A DNA stretch of 64,000 bases. It comes from Lithodes maja (Eukaryota; Arthropoda; Malacostraca; Decapoda; Lithodidae). Below the pieces are notes generated by a model, which saw only the letters and a program-made list of their open reading frames with translations, made no database searches and was not told the DNA's origin. Location of the stretch: the NCBI GenBank assembly GCA_037953745.1, contig JBAKBP010003221.1, positions 60,001-124,000 on the forward strand, read 5' to 3'. Shown in pieces: positions 33,055 through 42,835 of this stretch; the first letter of the stretch is position 1, and each line of letters begins with the position of its first letter. The position numbers and the translations under genes were made by a program.

Positions 33055-36000
33055 CTACGACTGATCATCTACCCTCGATAAACAATCCGCAATCACATTG
33101 TCACATCCCGCAATATGCCGGATGTCCAGGTTATACTCCTGCAACATCAATGACCACCGGGTCAGTCTCATATTGCGATTGTGAAATTGATTTAGGAATC
33201 TCAAAGGGTGATGATCAGTGTAGATAACCACGACTGGGCCATAGGCTGGAACATACACCTCGAAGTGCCTGAGTGACAGCACAATCGCCAGTAATTCCTT
33301 TTCTATTGTAGAATAGTTCTTTTGTGCAGCATTGAACTTCTTAGAAAAGAAACTTACTGGGTGTTCCACACCTTCATTGTCTGTCTGTAGCAAGACGGCA
33401 CCAGCCCCTACACCACTAGCATCTGTTGCCAGCTGAAAAGGCCTGTTAAAGTCTGGGGCCCTGAGTATCGGGTGAGTACACAGCAAATGCTTCACTAAAT
33501 TAAAAGCCTTTTCACACTCAGGCGCCCACAAAAACTTTTTGTCTTTAGATAACAAATCTGTGAGAGGTGCCAACACCGTGGAGTAACCTTTTATAAAGCG
33601 TCTGTAGTAGCCTATCATACCCAAGAATCTCATGATCTGCTTCTTGGTGGTTGGGTGCGGAAATTTATTGATAGCCTGTACCTTGTTCTGAGGAGGGCAC
33701 ACCTGTCCCCTTCCCACTACAAACCCAAGGTACTGCACAGTGGCTTTTACGAAGTCACACTTTGCCAAATTTACTACCAGACTTGCTTCACTAAGTTTCC
33801 GGAACAAGGTCTCCAGGTGCTCACAATGGCTCTCAAAGTCGTCATCATAAATGATTACATCGTCCAAGTATACGGTGCAATTTGGAATGTCCTTGACAAT
33901 TTCATTCATCAGGTTCTGAAACGTTGCTGGTGCATTCTTAAGTCCATAGGGCATAACATTACACCGGTAAGTACTCCCGTCCACCACAAAACCACATACC
34001 TCTTTAGCGCGCTCGGACAAAGGTACTTGCCAGTAACCTTTTACTAAATCAACTTTAGACAAAAACCGAGCATTACCAATTTTATCAACACTATCATCAA
34101 CCCGAGGAAGAGGATATGGGTTAGTTGGAGTCAAACCGTTTAGCCTACGGAAATCAATACAGAAGCGTACCTTGCCATCTGGTTTAGGCTGCAGTGTTAC
34201 GGGGGAAGTCCATTTAACGGTACCTTTCTCTATCAACCCTCTACCGAGCATATACTCCAACTCATCCCTCAGAGCGGGTAGTTTTATGGGGGGCACACGG
34301 TATGGGATTGACTTAAAGGGTAGATGGTGCCCCACGTCAACATCATGCATAGCCTGAGTAGTGAGGCCTGGATGTTCAGCGAATACAGTGGGGTATAAAC
34401 CGAGCAACTGACGGATAGCTTCAAATTGCGGCTCAGGCAAATGGGCTATAGCCTCGTCAGCCCTTAGGCTCGAGTTCCCCGCCCACTGATCCGCTGAAAC
34501 ATGGTGATCCCAGCTATCCTCCTCTGAAGCTTGACTGTCCCCCTCTCCTTCTCCACCACGGCCGCAACAAGCCAACACAGGGACAGTGAGAGGCTCAGAG
34601 GGGCGCCTCACATACTCTTTTATCAGGTTCACGTGACATAACTGATTCTTCTTCCTCCTGTCTGGAGTGGCAACAAGGTAATCTAGGTCCGAAATTTTCT
34701 CCACAATTTTATAGGGTCCAGTATACTTCGCCGACAAGGGGTTACCCACCAAAGGCAACAAAATCAACACCTCCTGTCCCACAATGAACTCCCGGAGCTT
34801 CACTTTGCGATCATACCTGTCCTTCATTAAAGCTTGTGACCCTGTTAAATTCCGACCTGCCATCTCCAGACTCTTAAGCATGCGCTCATGGCTTTCAAAC
34901 ACATACTTCAACAAGGAACAAGGCGGCACAGTTCCTTCCCAAATTTCCCGCAGCATATTAAGGGGGCCCCTGACTCGGTGTCCAAAAATCAGCTCGTTTG
35001 GACTAAATCCCAGGCTCTCACCAGGCACTTCCCGAGCAGCAAACAGTACATACGGCAATCCAAGATCCCAATCTCTTCCGTTATCAGCACAATAACACCT
35101 GAGCATGCTTTTAAGGGTGGCATGCCACCGCTCAAGCACCCCTTGGCTCTCAGGGTGATACGCTGACGATACCACCGCCCGTATTCCATGCTGTTGCATT
35201 GTTTGCTTAAAGAGATTGGAGGTGAAATTGGACCCCTGATCAGACTGAATCTCCTCCGGGTACCCGTACCTTGAAAAGTACCACAACAAGTTACTGACTA
35301 CCGTCTTAGCCATGCCGTTTTTCATGGGGTATGCATCGGGGTATCTAGTGGCAACATCCATGATGGTTAACAAAAATTTATTACCAGCCTTTGTGGGAGG
35401 GAGGGGACCAACCATGTCAACAACAATCTTACTAAAAGGGGGCCCAATTACAGGAATAGGGTGCAACGGAGCTTTAGGAATAACTTGGTTTGGTTTCCCG
35501 ACCCGTTGACAAATATCACATGAGTTTATCCAGGACTGCACATGAGACTTCATCCCCGGCCACCAAAACAACTTCCCCAAAGCCGCCACCGTTTTTCTTA
35601 CCCCCAAATGTCCTGCCAGCGGTGTGTCATGCGCCAAACTCAGTAGGCTATCCCTGCACTCCCGCGGCACCATCAACTGGTCCACTACCCCGGACCCCAT
35701 CTTCCAGCTACGGTTAGGGTCTTGAAAACGCCGATACAGGATGCCATCTAAATAAAAAAAATCTCCCGGCTGTGCATCACCGTCCTCGTCGAGCTCCACA
35801 GCTCCATTAGCACACGTTTGGAGCTCAGGGTCCTCCAGCTGCAACCGACGTATATCTGAGGGTGCCAAGCGATCTAACTGCTCCCGGAGCAATGCATGAC
35901 CCTCCCCGATACTGAGCTGCTCCCTCTGTCTCTCTCGATGTTCATAACGTTGCTGTCGTGGAGACTCGTCATGCCCAGCCTCGTCACTCTCGATGACAGG

Positions 36001-38211
36001 CCCAGGGGCTACTCCAGAACTAAGTAATGGTGCTAATACTGAATCACCCAGGAGAGCCGCCGAGTCAAAACTCTTAAAACCAACTCCAGCTTTAGCCTCC
36101 TCCTGTTGATCGTTCCTCTGCTGGTCTGAAGACGGAGGACTAGGCTGTGACACTTTAGCTGCCCGAGCTCGGGTGACAGCACACGCCATGGGTTGTGCCT
36201 GGCACCGCTCGACCCACTCTCGCTCTTCCCTACTCACGTCGGCCGGCCTCTCGGCAACGACTAAGGGTAGAACCTCAGAAGCGGGCATTGCAAAGTCGTT
36301 GCCGAGAAGAAGGTCGACGCCCTCCACTGGCAGTTTCTCCACAATCCCAACATCCAATTCACGTGCCACACCATCCACCTCCAACTCCAACCGCACCAGC
36401 GGGTATGACCGAGTTGCATTAATACCCTGCACCACCACCACCCGAGCCGCATTTATAGGGTAGCCAGTCAAGTTTTTCATCAAAGTCTGGGAAGCACCTG
36501 TATCACGCAAGACCTCTACTCCATGCTTGCGCCCCGCCCACATCACGCAACCCCGTCCTCTATGGTCGCAAAAAACATCCTGAGCAGGGTTCGAGCCTCC
36601 CAGGTGCTTCTGCATTGGCTGTGCCTCAGCCTCTGACGAACTGCCCCGGGCAAACTCAGAAGGCTTCAGAGACACACCAATGTTGCAGGCCAAAGACACA
36701 GCTGCTGTAGGTGGTTTGCTAGGACAGACTCTTGCAAAGTGCCCCTTTTTATGACATTGATAACACTCTAACTCCCCTTTGGGCTTCCCTTGGTACTGGG
36801 AAGGGCCCGGCCCCTTCTTAAATGGGACGGTGCTAGTCTTGTGATCAGTCTTGGTATCATAACTCTTGTACTTGTTTGCATAAGATATATTACTAACTCG
36901 GGGGGGTGGGGCGTCACGCCCCTTGTTACCTGCCTCACTACGCTGGGCAGACCCGCACCCACGAATTAATGATAGCCGGAGGTCAGCCATCTCAGCTGCC
37001 TCCTGTAGAGTTTTTGGATTCTTTTCTTTAATAGTTAAAGTCATTTCTGCACCTGTACACTTATAAAACTGCTCGAGCAGAAACAGCTCCGTCAACTGTT
37101 CGGCCGTCTCAGCTTTCTCAGAACGTGTCCAGTTTGTAAGTGCATCTTTTAAGTCCCGGGCATGCTCAAGAAAGGTCGCCTCCCTAGTCTTTGTAACACC
37201 CCGAAACTTCAATCGATATGTTTCTGGTTGCAACTCGTATGCCCGTAGGACAGCTCTCTTCAATTCTGGGTAGTCAATGCAAGACTCTAAAGGCAGTGCA
37301 TCATAAGCCTTCAGACCCTTACCCGTAAGTCTTGAGGAGACCAGAGCTGCCCACTTCTCTTCAGGCCAATTATGCTCCCTACACTTCTTCTCAAAACGAT
37401 TAAAAAATTCTGTGACTTCAGTTTCACTAAATGCCGGCACCAATTTGACTAAGTGGGACAAGGACTGTTCTCTTACTTGGCCCTCACGGCCCATCCGAAT
37501 CCCTGTCGACTCTGCACGAGTCTTATCTAAATCTATTTGAGCACAATATTTCTCTGAGTCGTATCTAAGCTCAGCCTCGTGCCTCCTGGTCTCATCCTCT
37601 TGCCTCCTAACCTCAATCTCATGCCTCCTAGTCTCATTCTCCTGCTTCCTAGCCTCAGTCTCATGCCTCCTAGTCTCATTCTCCATCTCCTGCTTCCTAG
37701 CCTCATTCTCCATTTTAGCAAGCTCGAGTTTAAATATCATCTCAGGAGACAGGCCGGAAGAGGGAGCTGCCACTACTGAAGGAGGGGGGGCAAGAACTGG
37801 GGAACCACCATACGCACCGCCCGAGGGCACTCCAATCTTCCAATGCTCATCCCTCTGTGGGAGAGTGCTAACCTCCGGCAACTGAGTGGACGGCACTGTG
37901 GGAGTCGAGTGAGAGGGGATCTGGGGAGGAACCCCCCCAAACGCCCTCTCCTCCGAAACCCCATGTCGCCCACGCAACACCCAGGAAATCAGCTCCCCCT
38001 TGGACATCCCTCCTACATTGGATAGACCCAAAACCTTGGCTATCAGGTGCAAGCCATAAACATTCACCCCAGTCAGCCTCTCCTCCGTCACATGGTACTG
38101 CTTACTCACAAAAAGTCTAGCATCCTCCTCACTAGTTACTAACGGCACCTCCTCAAATGGCATCTCTCGCTCCTCGTCAATACTAGGGCCCGACATACTG
38201 AAGTTCACCAA
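33055..38211 (-). CDS. gag-pol: Gag-Pol polyprotein, Gmr1-like Gypsy (gag-PR-INT-RT-RH)
   Basis: One open frame of 1718 codons from the ATG at 38211. Residues 1-480 are gag, with a SAP-like stretch at 45-80, a charged coiled-coil repeat (ETRRHE units) at 165-215, and a SCAN-like capsid region at about 250-415 (LFLLEQFYKC). The zinc knuckle CYQCHKKGHFARVC is at 483-496. The protease active site DTGAS starts at 570. Integrase follows, with H861, H867, C898 and C901, then D932, D991 and E1027 (DD35E), and a GPY/F-type module at about 1165. RT comes after it with YLDD at 1448-1451, then RNase H with D1597 (ATDAS), D1666 (YTDHHPL) and a final ADCLSR. All key residues are present. It makes cDNA in a capsid particle and integrates it into the nucleus. 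Confidence 0.95.
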   Translation of the reverse strand: MVNFSMSGPSIDEEREMPFEEVPLVTSEEDARLFVSKQYHVTEERLTGVNVYGLHLIAKVLGLSNVGGMSKGELISWVLRGRHGVSEERAFGGVPPQIPSHSTPTVPSTQLPEVSTLPQRDEHWKIGVPSGGAYGGSPVLAPPPSVVAAPSSGLSPEMIFKLELAKMENEARKQEMENETRRHETEARKQENETRRHEIEVRRQEDETRRHEAELRYDSEKYCAQIDLDKTRAESTGIRMGREGQVREQSLSHLVKLVPAFSETEVTEFFNRFEKKCREHNWPEEKWAALVSSRLTGKGLKAYDALPLESCIDYPELKRAVLRAYELQPETYRLKFRGVTKTREATFLEHARDLKDALTNWTRSEKAETAEQLTELFLLEQFYKCTGAEMTLTIKEKNPKTLQEAAEMADLRLSLIRGCGSAQRSEAGNKGRDAPPPRVSNISYANKYKSYDTKTDHKTSTVPFKKGPGPSQYQGKPKGELECYQCHKKGHFARVCPSKPPTAAVSLACNIGVSLKPSEFARGSSSEAEAQPMQKHLGGSNPAQDVFCDHRGRGCVMWAGRKHGVEVLRDTGASQTLMKNLTGYPINAARVVVVQGINATRSYPLVRLELEVDGVARELDVGIVEKLPVEGVDLLLGNDFAMPASEVLPLVVAERPADVSREEREWVERCQAQPMACAVTRARAAKVSQPSPPSSDQQRNDQQEEAKAGVGFKSFDSAALLGDSVLAPLLSSGVAPGPVIESDEAGHDESPRQQRYEHRERQREQLSIGEGHALLREQLDRLAPSDIRRLQLEDPELQTCANGAVELDEDGDAQPGDFFYLDGILYRRFQDPNRSWKMGSGVVDQLMVPRECRDSLLSLAHDTPLAGHLGVRKTVAALGKLFWWPGMKSHVQSWINSCDICQRVGKPNQVIPKAPLHPIPVIGPPFSKIVVDMVGPLPPTKAGNKFLLTIMDVATRYPDAYPMKNGMAKTVVSNLLWYFSRYGYPEEIQSDQGSNFTSNLFKQTMQQHGIRAVVSSAYHPESQGVLERWHATLKSMLRCYCADNGRDWDLGLPYVLFAAREVPGESLGFSPNELIFGHRVRGPLNMLREIWEGTVPPCSLLKYVFESHERMLKSLEMAGRNLTGSQALMKDRYDRKVKLREFIVGQEVLILLPLVGNPLSAKYTGPYKIVEKISDLDYLVATPDRRKKNQLCHVNLIKEYVRRPSEPLTVPVLACCGRGGEGEGDSQASEEDSWDHHVSADQWAGNSSLRADEAIAHLPEPQFEAIRQLLGLYPTVFAEHPGLTTQAMHDVDVGHHLPFKSIPYRVPPIKLPALRDELEYMLGRGLIEKGTVKWTSPVTLQPKPDGKVRFCIDFRRLNGLTPTNPYPLPRVDDSVDKIGNARFLSKVDLVKGYWQVPLSERAKEVCGFVVDGSTYRCNVMPYGLKNAPATFQNLMNEIVKDIPNCTVYLDDVIIYDDDFESHCEHLETLFRKLSEASLVVNLAKCDFVKATVQYLGFVVGRGQVCPPQNKVQAINKFPHPTTKKQIMRFLGMIGYYRRFIKGYSTVLAPLTDLLSKDKKFLWAPECEKAFNLVKHLLCTHPILRAPDFNRPFQLATDASGVGAGAVLLQTDNEGVEHPVSFFSKKFNAAQKNYSTIEKELLAIVLSLRHFEVYVPAYGPVVVIYTDHHPLRFLNQFHNRNMRLTRWSLMLQEYNLDIRHIAGCDNVIADCLSRVDDQS

Positions 38212-38392
38212 AAAATTCTCGAGACAAAAGTGTTAAACTCCCTTATGCAAGCACTAATTACTAAATTAACTGGAGTCTCTTAAATGCTCTCCTAATTGCC
38301 TTACAAAAAAAAAATATTCTTCAATATGTACGCTAAAGTACGAACAAACAAATGTTGTACAACTCTGCAAAAAATTATACTGTTCACAAAAT
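38212..38392 (-). other. Leader of Gypsy element C
   Basis: About 180 bp between the primer site and the gag start, AT-rich and noncoding. The ATG at 38211 is followed by a second in-frame ATG at codon 6 (MSGPSIDEE), which lines up with the MSSLDGFEHSE start of element A and may be the real initiator. Confidence 0.5.
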
Positions 38393-38409
38393 CCTAAGCA
38401 AGGTCGCCA
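38393..38409 (-). promoter_or_regulatory. Primer binding site of Gypsy element C
   Basis: Two bases inside the 5' LTR the minus strand reads TGGCGACCTTGCTTAGG. TGG complements the CCA terminus of a tRNA primer. The first ten bases are the same as in element A. Confidence 0.7.
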
Positions 38410-38411
38410 TT

Positions 38412-40269
38412 TGTTACGACCGGGCACTCGGGTACACTAGGGCTCTTACACAGGACTCGAGTATGGCTCGCTGCCACAACGGAAAACACACGATCCCAAC
38501 CCCAGAGTACTGCCAGCCGAACAAAAAACGCCACTACCCTCCAGAGTTCTATCTGCTATAACGGGGTATACAAGAACTCGGTACTAGCGTTTCACACAAC
38601 AGACTAATAATCACGACGGGAGTTATCTAGTCTGGTCAACAATCAAACAAAGAAGAAAGTACTACAACACTAAAGAATAGTGTTGGCCGAAGCCGAAGTA
38701 ATCCACCCTTGAACTAAGAACTTAAGAAGTCCTCCACCCTCTACTTCGGATCGGCACTATTACGTTACGTTAAACAATAGTCCTCGAGCATCAAGCAAGG
38801 AATCTTCTGATAAGTTAGATGCTTCTCGAATACTCATAAGAAGTAAGTATCGGATTTTGAACAGCAATTTAATGAATAACTCACTGGTAATTAAAGGCTT
38901 TAAATTGACATAAGAAGAATTATAAGAATAAGCAATAGGATATGGCAAACATTAAGAAGAAGTACTCCGACAATGCACTGGCAATAGCCTACTAAGATTG
39001 TGCTCGTGGGCCACTAATCTCTGAAGTAGCTAAGCGTGCCACACATGAAATCAATAGTGCTTAAACAATAATATACATAAGGAGAAGCTTCAATACTATG
39101 CTGTATCTGCTGGTCGAGCAAAGTCTAGCTGGGATATCTAAGGTTAAGAGACAATGGCTGAGCAAGCGGCTCGTAGCCTAGCGAGGTCCTTAAGACTGTG
39201 CGGCCAAATTACGGTAATTGACGGTATGCTCTCTTGAGAGATCCAGATCACTAGTATCTGGTTCTCTCCTGGCGATCCTCTCAAAGTCAAGCAAATGAGA
39301 TAGCACAGTGTTGGGTGGCACAGGCAAAAGCCCTCACTCGCAACACAGTGCTAAACTCCCACGGTACACAGTCAGAAAGACCACCTAGGCGTTCCACGTC
39401 TCCGTTGCAATTGTACTGGTTCAACCGCAACCTAGTACTCATAGGAAATCACAACTCAGAAACCCTATCCCAGTCTAGCATTGCCTAAACCAGCAGAAAA
39501 CAGGAACATGAATAATCGCACACAGGGAAATGCATATACGAGTGCAACAAACATCAATCAATCCTATTCTAGTTAACCCTTCCAAAAATAGGCTATCTAA
39601 CAGGCACTTATCTCGTGAGAACTCAAGCGATAATACTTTGGCTGACTAAATCTGCACCAAAGGGGTCATGGAGGTTAAACAGGGACGAGAAGAGAAGAAG
39701 ATAGGCTGTTCAGAGAGTAGAGAAAGTTCACATCAGTCGGAAGAATATGGATAGTTGCAAGGGATATGAGAAGTCGCTTTGCCTGATGAGTTCTGATGGC
39801 TGGTGGCACGAACCTCTCTTTTTATACTCGGCCCTCTAGCGGCATATCTCAAACTACTTAAGGACCGCCCACTGGCAATCATGACGTCATATTCTCTCTC
39901 AATCTGGGATCGACAAAGAACTTCCCACGCGCTGAAAGGGAGGAAGGGAGGAGGGAGGAGGGAATTAGGCCTATCTGCCCGCGTGGCGCACTCACTGGTC
40001 CCCGTTACGTAATATCTCTCTCTCTCTCCTCTCATCATTACATATAAGTCCCACACACAATACTTATAACTAATGATATAAAATAGAACTCGTTGACTCA
40101 GATGAAAACAAAATACATATTTATAATACTTATAGTACAACGGCTCACATAAACTAAGTTAGGAAACTCTACACAGACTACAGCCAAAGTTCCTGCCCTG
40201 ACGATCCTAGCGAGAGTGGGGCCTGACTGGGCGTTCTGTACAGCATGCTCATACTCGACATGCGTCACA
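38412..40269 (-). repeat. 5' LTR of Gypsy element C
   Basis: In element orientation it begins TGTGACGCATG (plus-strand end 40269) and ends GTCGTAACA (plus-strand 38412). It differs from the other LTR at two noticed bases (T at about 39225 versus G at 31496; C at about 40003 versus T at 32274). It should carry the promoter. A TATAAAA-type word reads on the minus strand near 40078-40084 only as part of GATATAAAATAG on the plus strand, so I make no firm promoter call. Confidence 0.95.
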
Positions 40270-40273
40270 AATG

Positions 40274-40766
40274 CAAGAGAGACTATGTGCGAAAAAAGGT
40301 AGCAGAGTGGGTAAAGGAAGTGAAAACCCTGGCAGACATTGCGAAATCTGAACCACATGCTGCATATACTGCCTTCACATATGGTGTTAAGCACAGATGG
40401 ACCTTTCTTATGAGAACAGTGCCTGACATTGGACAGATGCTCCAACTGCTGGAAGAAGCAATCAGAGGAGCATTCATACCTGCTTTAACAGAGATGGAAG
40501 GCGTCACACAAGAGCTAAGAGATCTATTAGCTCTTCCGCCAAGGTTCGGAGGTATGGGGATCATAAATCCAATGGAGGCAGCACCTCATGAGTACCAAAA
40601 TTCCCTTAAACTTACTACGTCTCTGACAGAAAAAATACGGGAGCAAAATGAAAACGATGAGGTGGACGAAGAGGAACAACGAAATGCAAGACAGGAAATT
40701 ACAAAGAGCAGAGAAGAGAGACAGAAACATAGCCTAGAACAAATTAAGACCGTATGTAGTGAATAA
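40274..40766 (+). pseudogene. RT thumb/connection region of the RLE-type element
   Basis: Continues the RT after Gypsy C with CKRDYVRKKVAEWVKEVKTL, PHAAYTAFTYGVKHRWTFLMRT, and LALPPRFGGMGI, a GG-G-I motif typical of LINE thumb regions. A charged linker (ENDEVDEEEQRNARQEITK) leads to TAA at 40764-40766. The same frame continues after it (LKMRVEMAQDTGASNWL), so this is another nonsense mutation. The open frame visible from 40245 begins inside the Gypsy LTR and that start is not real. Confidence 0.78.
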
Positions 40767-41582
40767 CTGAAAATGAGAGTTGAGATGGCACAAGATACGG
40801 GGGCTTCAAATTGGCTCATATCATTACCAATAAAGGAAAAAGGCTTCAGCTTAAATAAACAAGAATTCAATGATGCCGTAGCCTTGAGGTATGGGTGGCC
40901 TGTTTCGAACCTGCCGCTGAAATGTGCATGCGGTGAAATAAACAACTCAGACCACTGTATGACCTGTAAGAAAGGAGGATTCATCTGTATCCGGCATGAT
41001 GAAGTACGATACATCACTGCACAAATGCTGGATGAGGTGTGCCATGATGTCAGAATCGAACCGGAACTTCTGCCTATGGACGGACAGCGCTTGGCCCACA
41101 ATACTGCAAATACTTCAAATGAAGCAAGAGTGGACGTAAGTGCTCGAGGTTTTTGGACGAGGGGACAACAGGCTTTTTTCGTCATCAGAATCTTCAACCC
41201 AAGAGCACAAACATATCGTGAGCGAGGACACAAGGCGGCATACTTGAGAAACGAAAGTGAGAAAAAAAACGCTTATGAAGAAAGAATTTTGAACAGGGAT
41301 CAAGGAAGCTTTACTCCTCTGGTCTTCTCATCGTCGGGAGGAATGGGACCTTCTGCAAGTGTCTTCTATGCCAGATTAGCTGAACAAATATCGGAGAAAA
41401 AGCGCCAGCATAGAAGCCAAGTCATAACTTGGATGAGATGCCGGCTCTCTTTCTCTCTTCTCAGGTCTGCACTCCTATGTCTCAGGGGTACAAGGTCCTC
41501 CCCGCTACAGAGGACAGGAGTGAGAGACTTGGACTTTGAAATGGTCGTGGCGGAGGGACGAATTGGGGAACAACTAGGTTGA
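40767..41582 (+). pseudogene. Zinc motif and restriction-like endonuclease region of the RLE-type element
   Basis: GASNWLISLPIKEKGFSLNK and RYGWPVSNLP precede a C-x-C...H...C zinc motif (CACGEINNSDHCMTC, about 40924-40968). Then comes a PD-(D/E)xK-like stretch: EARVDVSARGFWTRGQQAFFVIRIFNPRA (about 41120-41205). In relatives I recall, the second catalytic position reads FFDVR; here the Asp is replaced by Val (FFVIR), which would inactivate the nuclease. The frame ends with MRCRLSFSLLRSALLCLRGTRS and TGA at 41580-41582, followed by a short 3' UTR and poly-A. Confidence 0.72.
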
Positions 41583-41681
41583 TTGTAGGGAGGTACTGGT
41601 ACAATAAGATAAACTATAATGTAACTAGAATAAGATAGATTGTACACCACTTTGTAACTGTCACCATAATAATAATAATAA

Positions 41682-41686
41682 AAAAA

Positions 41687-41720
<34 letters not shown>

Positions 41721-41870
41721 TATAGAAGGAAACATGCTTACATTACTGTAATGTTTGTGGACATGCAGTAATGCAAGTAATGGACACTCTTCTGTAAATC
41801 TAAAATGGCTTACTTAAGAATGGAAAGGGGTGGCACCTTCTATTTTTTTTTTTTTTATATATATATTATA

Positions 41871-41901
<31 letters not shown>

Positions 41902-41902
41902 G
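41682..41902. repeat. Poly-A tail, TA repeats and T/A hairpin
   Basis: An A run at 41682-41703 ends the RLE-type element and merges with (TA)n to 41724. At 41844-41902 a T run, TA repeats and an A run form a potential hairpin. Between them lies 120 bp of unidentified DNA. Confidence 0.8.
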
Positions 41903-42061
41903 TGAGTGAAGTAACCATTTACAGGGCAGGCAGTTTCACCCGTATGGTTCCCCACCATAGGCCTTACCTTCCACCTACCCCGAGAACCTGGCCCTCGGTC
42001 TTTCAATTTCTCAAACAATTCTAACCATTATGAAGTACTTGCTATAAGGTCCATTTTGATT

Positions 42062-42065
<4 letters not shown>

Positions 42066-42149
<84 letters not shown>
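42066..42149 (+). repeat. (CT)n microsatellite
   Basis: An uninterrupted CT dinucleotide run of about 84 bp. A shorter CT run follows at 42370-42394. The surrounding 41903-42790 shows no gene. Confidence 0.95.
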
Positions 42150-42151
<2 letters not shown>

Positions 42152-42835
42152 TTTTATCCTGAACATCTTTCCATCCACTTTCAATCACCGTACTTAACCG
42201 TCACAAGTCGCTCTCATTGTTATTATTTTTTTTTTCTCTAACTTTATCCAACCATCTCAGATTGCTCTTTTTCATTTTATTTTATTTGTTTTGCTCCAAC
42301 TTCAGTCAATACCCAACTAGGCCAGCCCCCTCTCCAGCTCGCTTTCTTTCTCCCTCGCCCCCGCCCCTGCTCTCTCTCTCTCTCTCTCTCTCTCTTAACA
42401 TTTTGTACAATTTAAGCATTTTTCCATAACTGCTGTCCTAGATTCGGTTACTCACTCAGATCCTGGCTCTCGCTCACTCTCTGGCTCTCTCCCTATCTTG
42501 ATGTTGACGGCATTATTAATATCCTAAGCATTTATTAATACTCAACATCAGGGTGGAGTCGCCAGTTTAATCATAGGAAAATCATAGGATATAATTGGCG
42601 TGCTTCCTTTTAATTAGTAAGATCTTTTAGTTGTACCGGTGCCCAATGCCGAGGATTTATACATTTAACCACATAGCTGTAGGAGAAGTAGGCCAATTGC
42701 GTGTATGAGCCCATCAGAAAGGTTGACTATGATATGTGAATGTTATGCATACAACCAATTTTACATTAATAACAACAGCAATAATCTAGATATGTTCCAG
42801 GAGAGATTTCCCGGGGTTTCTGAAACAAGGGAGAG

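Larger units (their letters stand above)
30683..40269 (-). mobile_element. Gypsy element C, Gmr1-like, complete and young
   Basis: A 9587-bp LTR retrotransposon on the minus strand with identical-length LTRs (1858 bp each), an AATG duplication (30679-30682 and 40270-40273), a primer site, a polypurine tract and one uninterrupted gag-pol frame. The pol order is protease, integrase, RT, RNase H, unlike standard Ty3/Gypsy (protease, RT, RNase H, integrase). This order defines the Gmr1-like group. LTR divergence is about 2 in 1858 by eye, so insertion was very recent and the element may be active. It is inserted in the RLE-type retrotransposon. Confidence 0.95.
28841..41703 (+). mobile_element. 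RLE-type non-LTR retrotransposon split by Gypsy element C
   Basis: One retrotransposon in two pieces, 28841-30682 and 40274-41703, separated by a 9.6-kb Gypsy insertion with an AATG duplication. Joining at the duplication restores the frame IGTEECKRDYVRKKVAEW. It ends in a poly-A run at 41682-41703. The order is Asn-rich leader, RT with GTTQGDP and YADD, a C-C-H-C zinc motif, then a C-terminal endonuclease-like domain. This is the architecture of early-branching, site-specific-type LINEs, but the family is also abundant and uncharacterised in cnidarians and molluscs. It carries at least three lesions. Confidence 0.82.

Noticed and set aside
40245..40273. Start of the reading frame at 40245 as a true protein start
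   Set aside because: The first nine codons are the end of the Gypsy LTR and target duplication; the real protein is the split retrotransposon.
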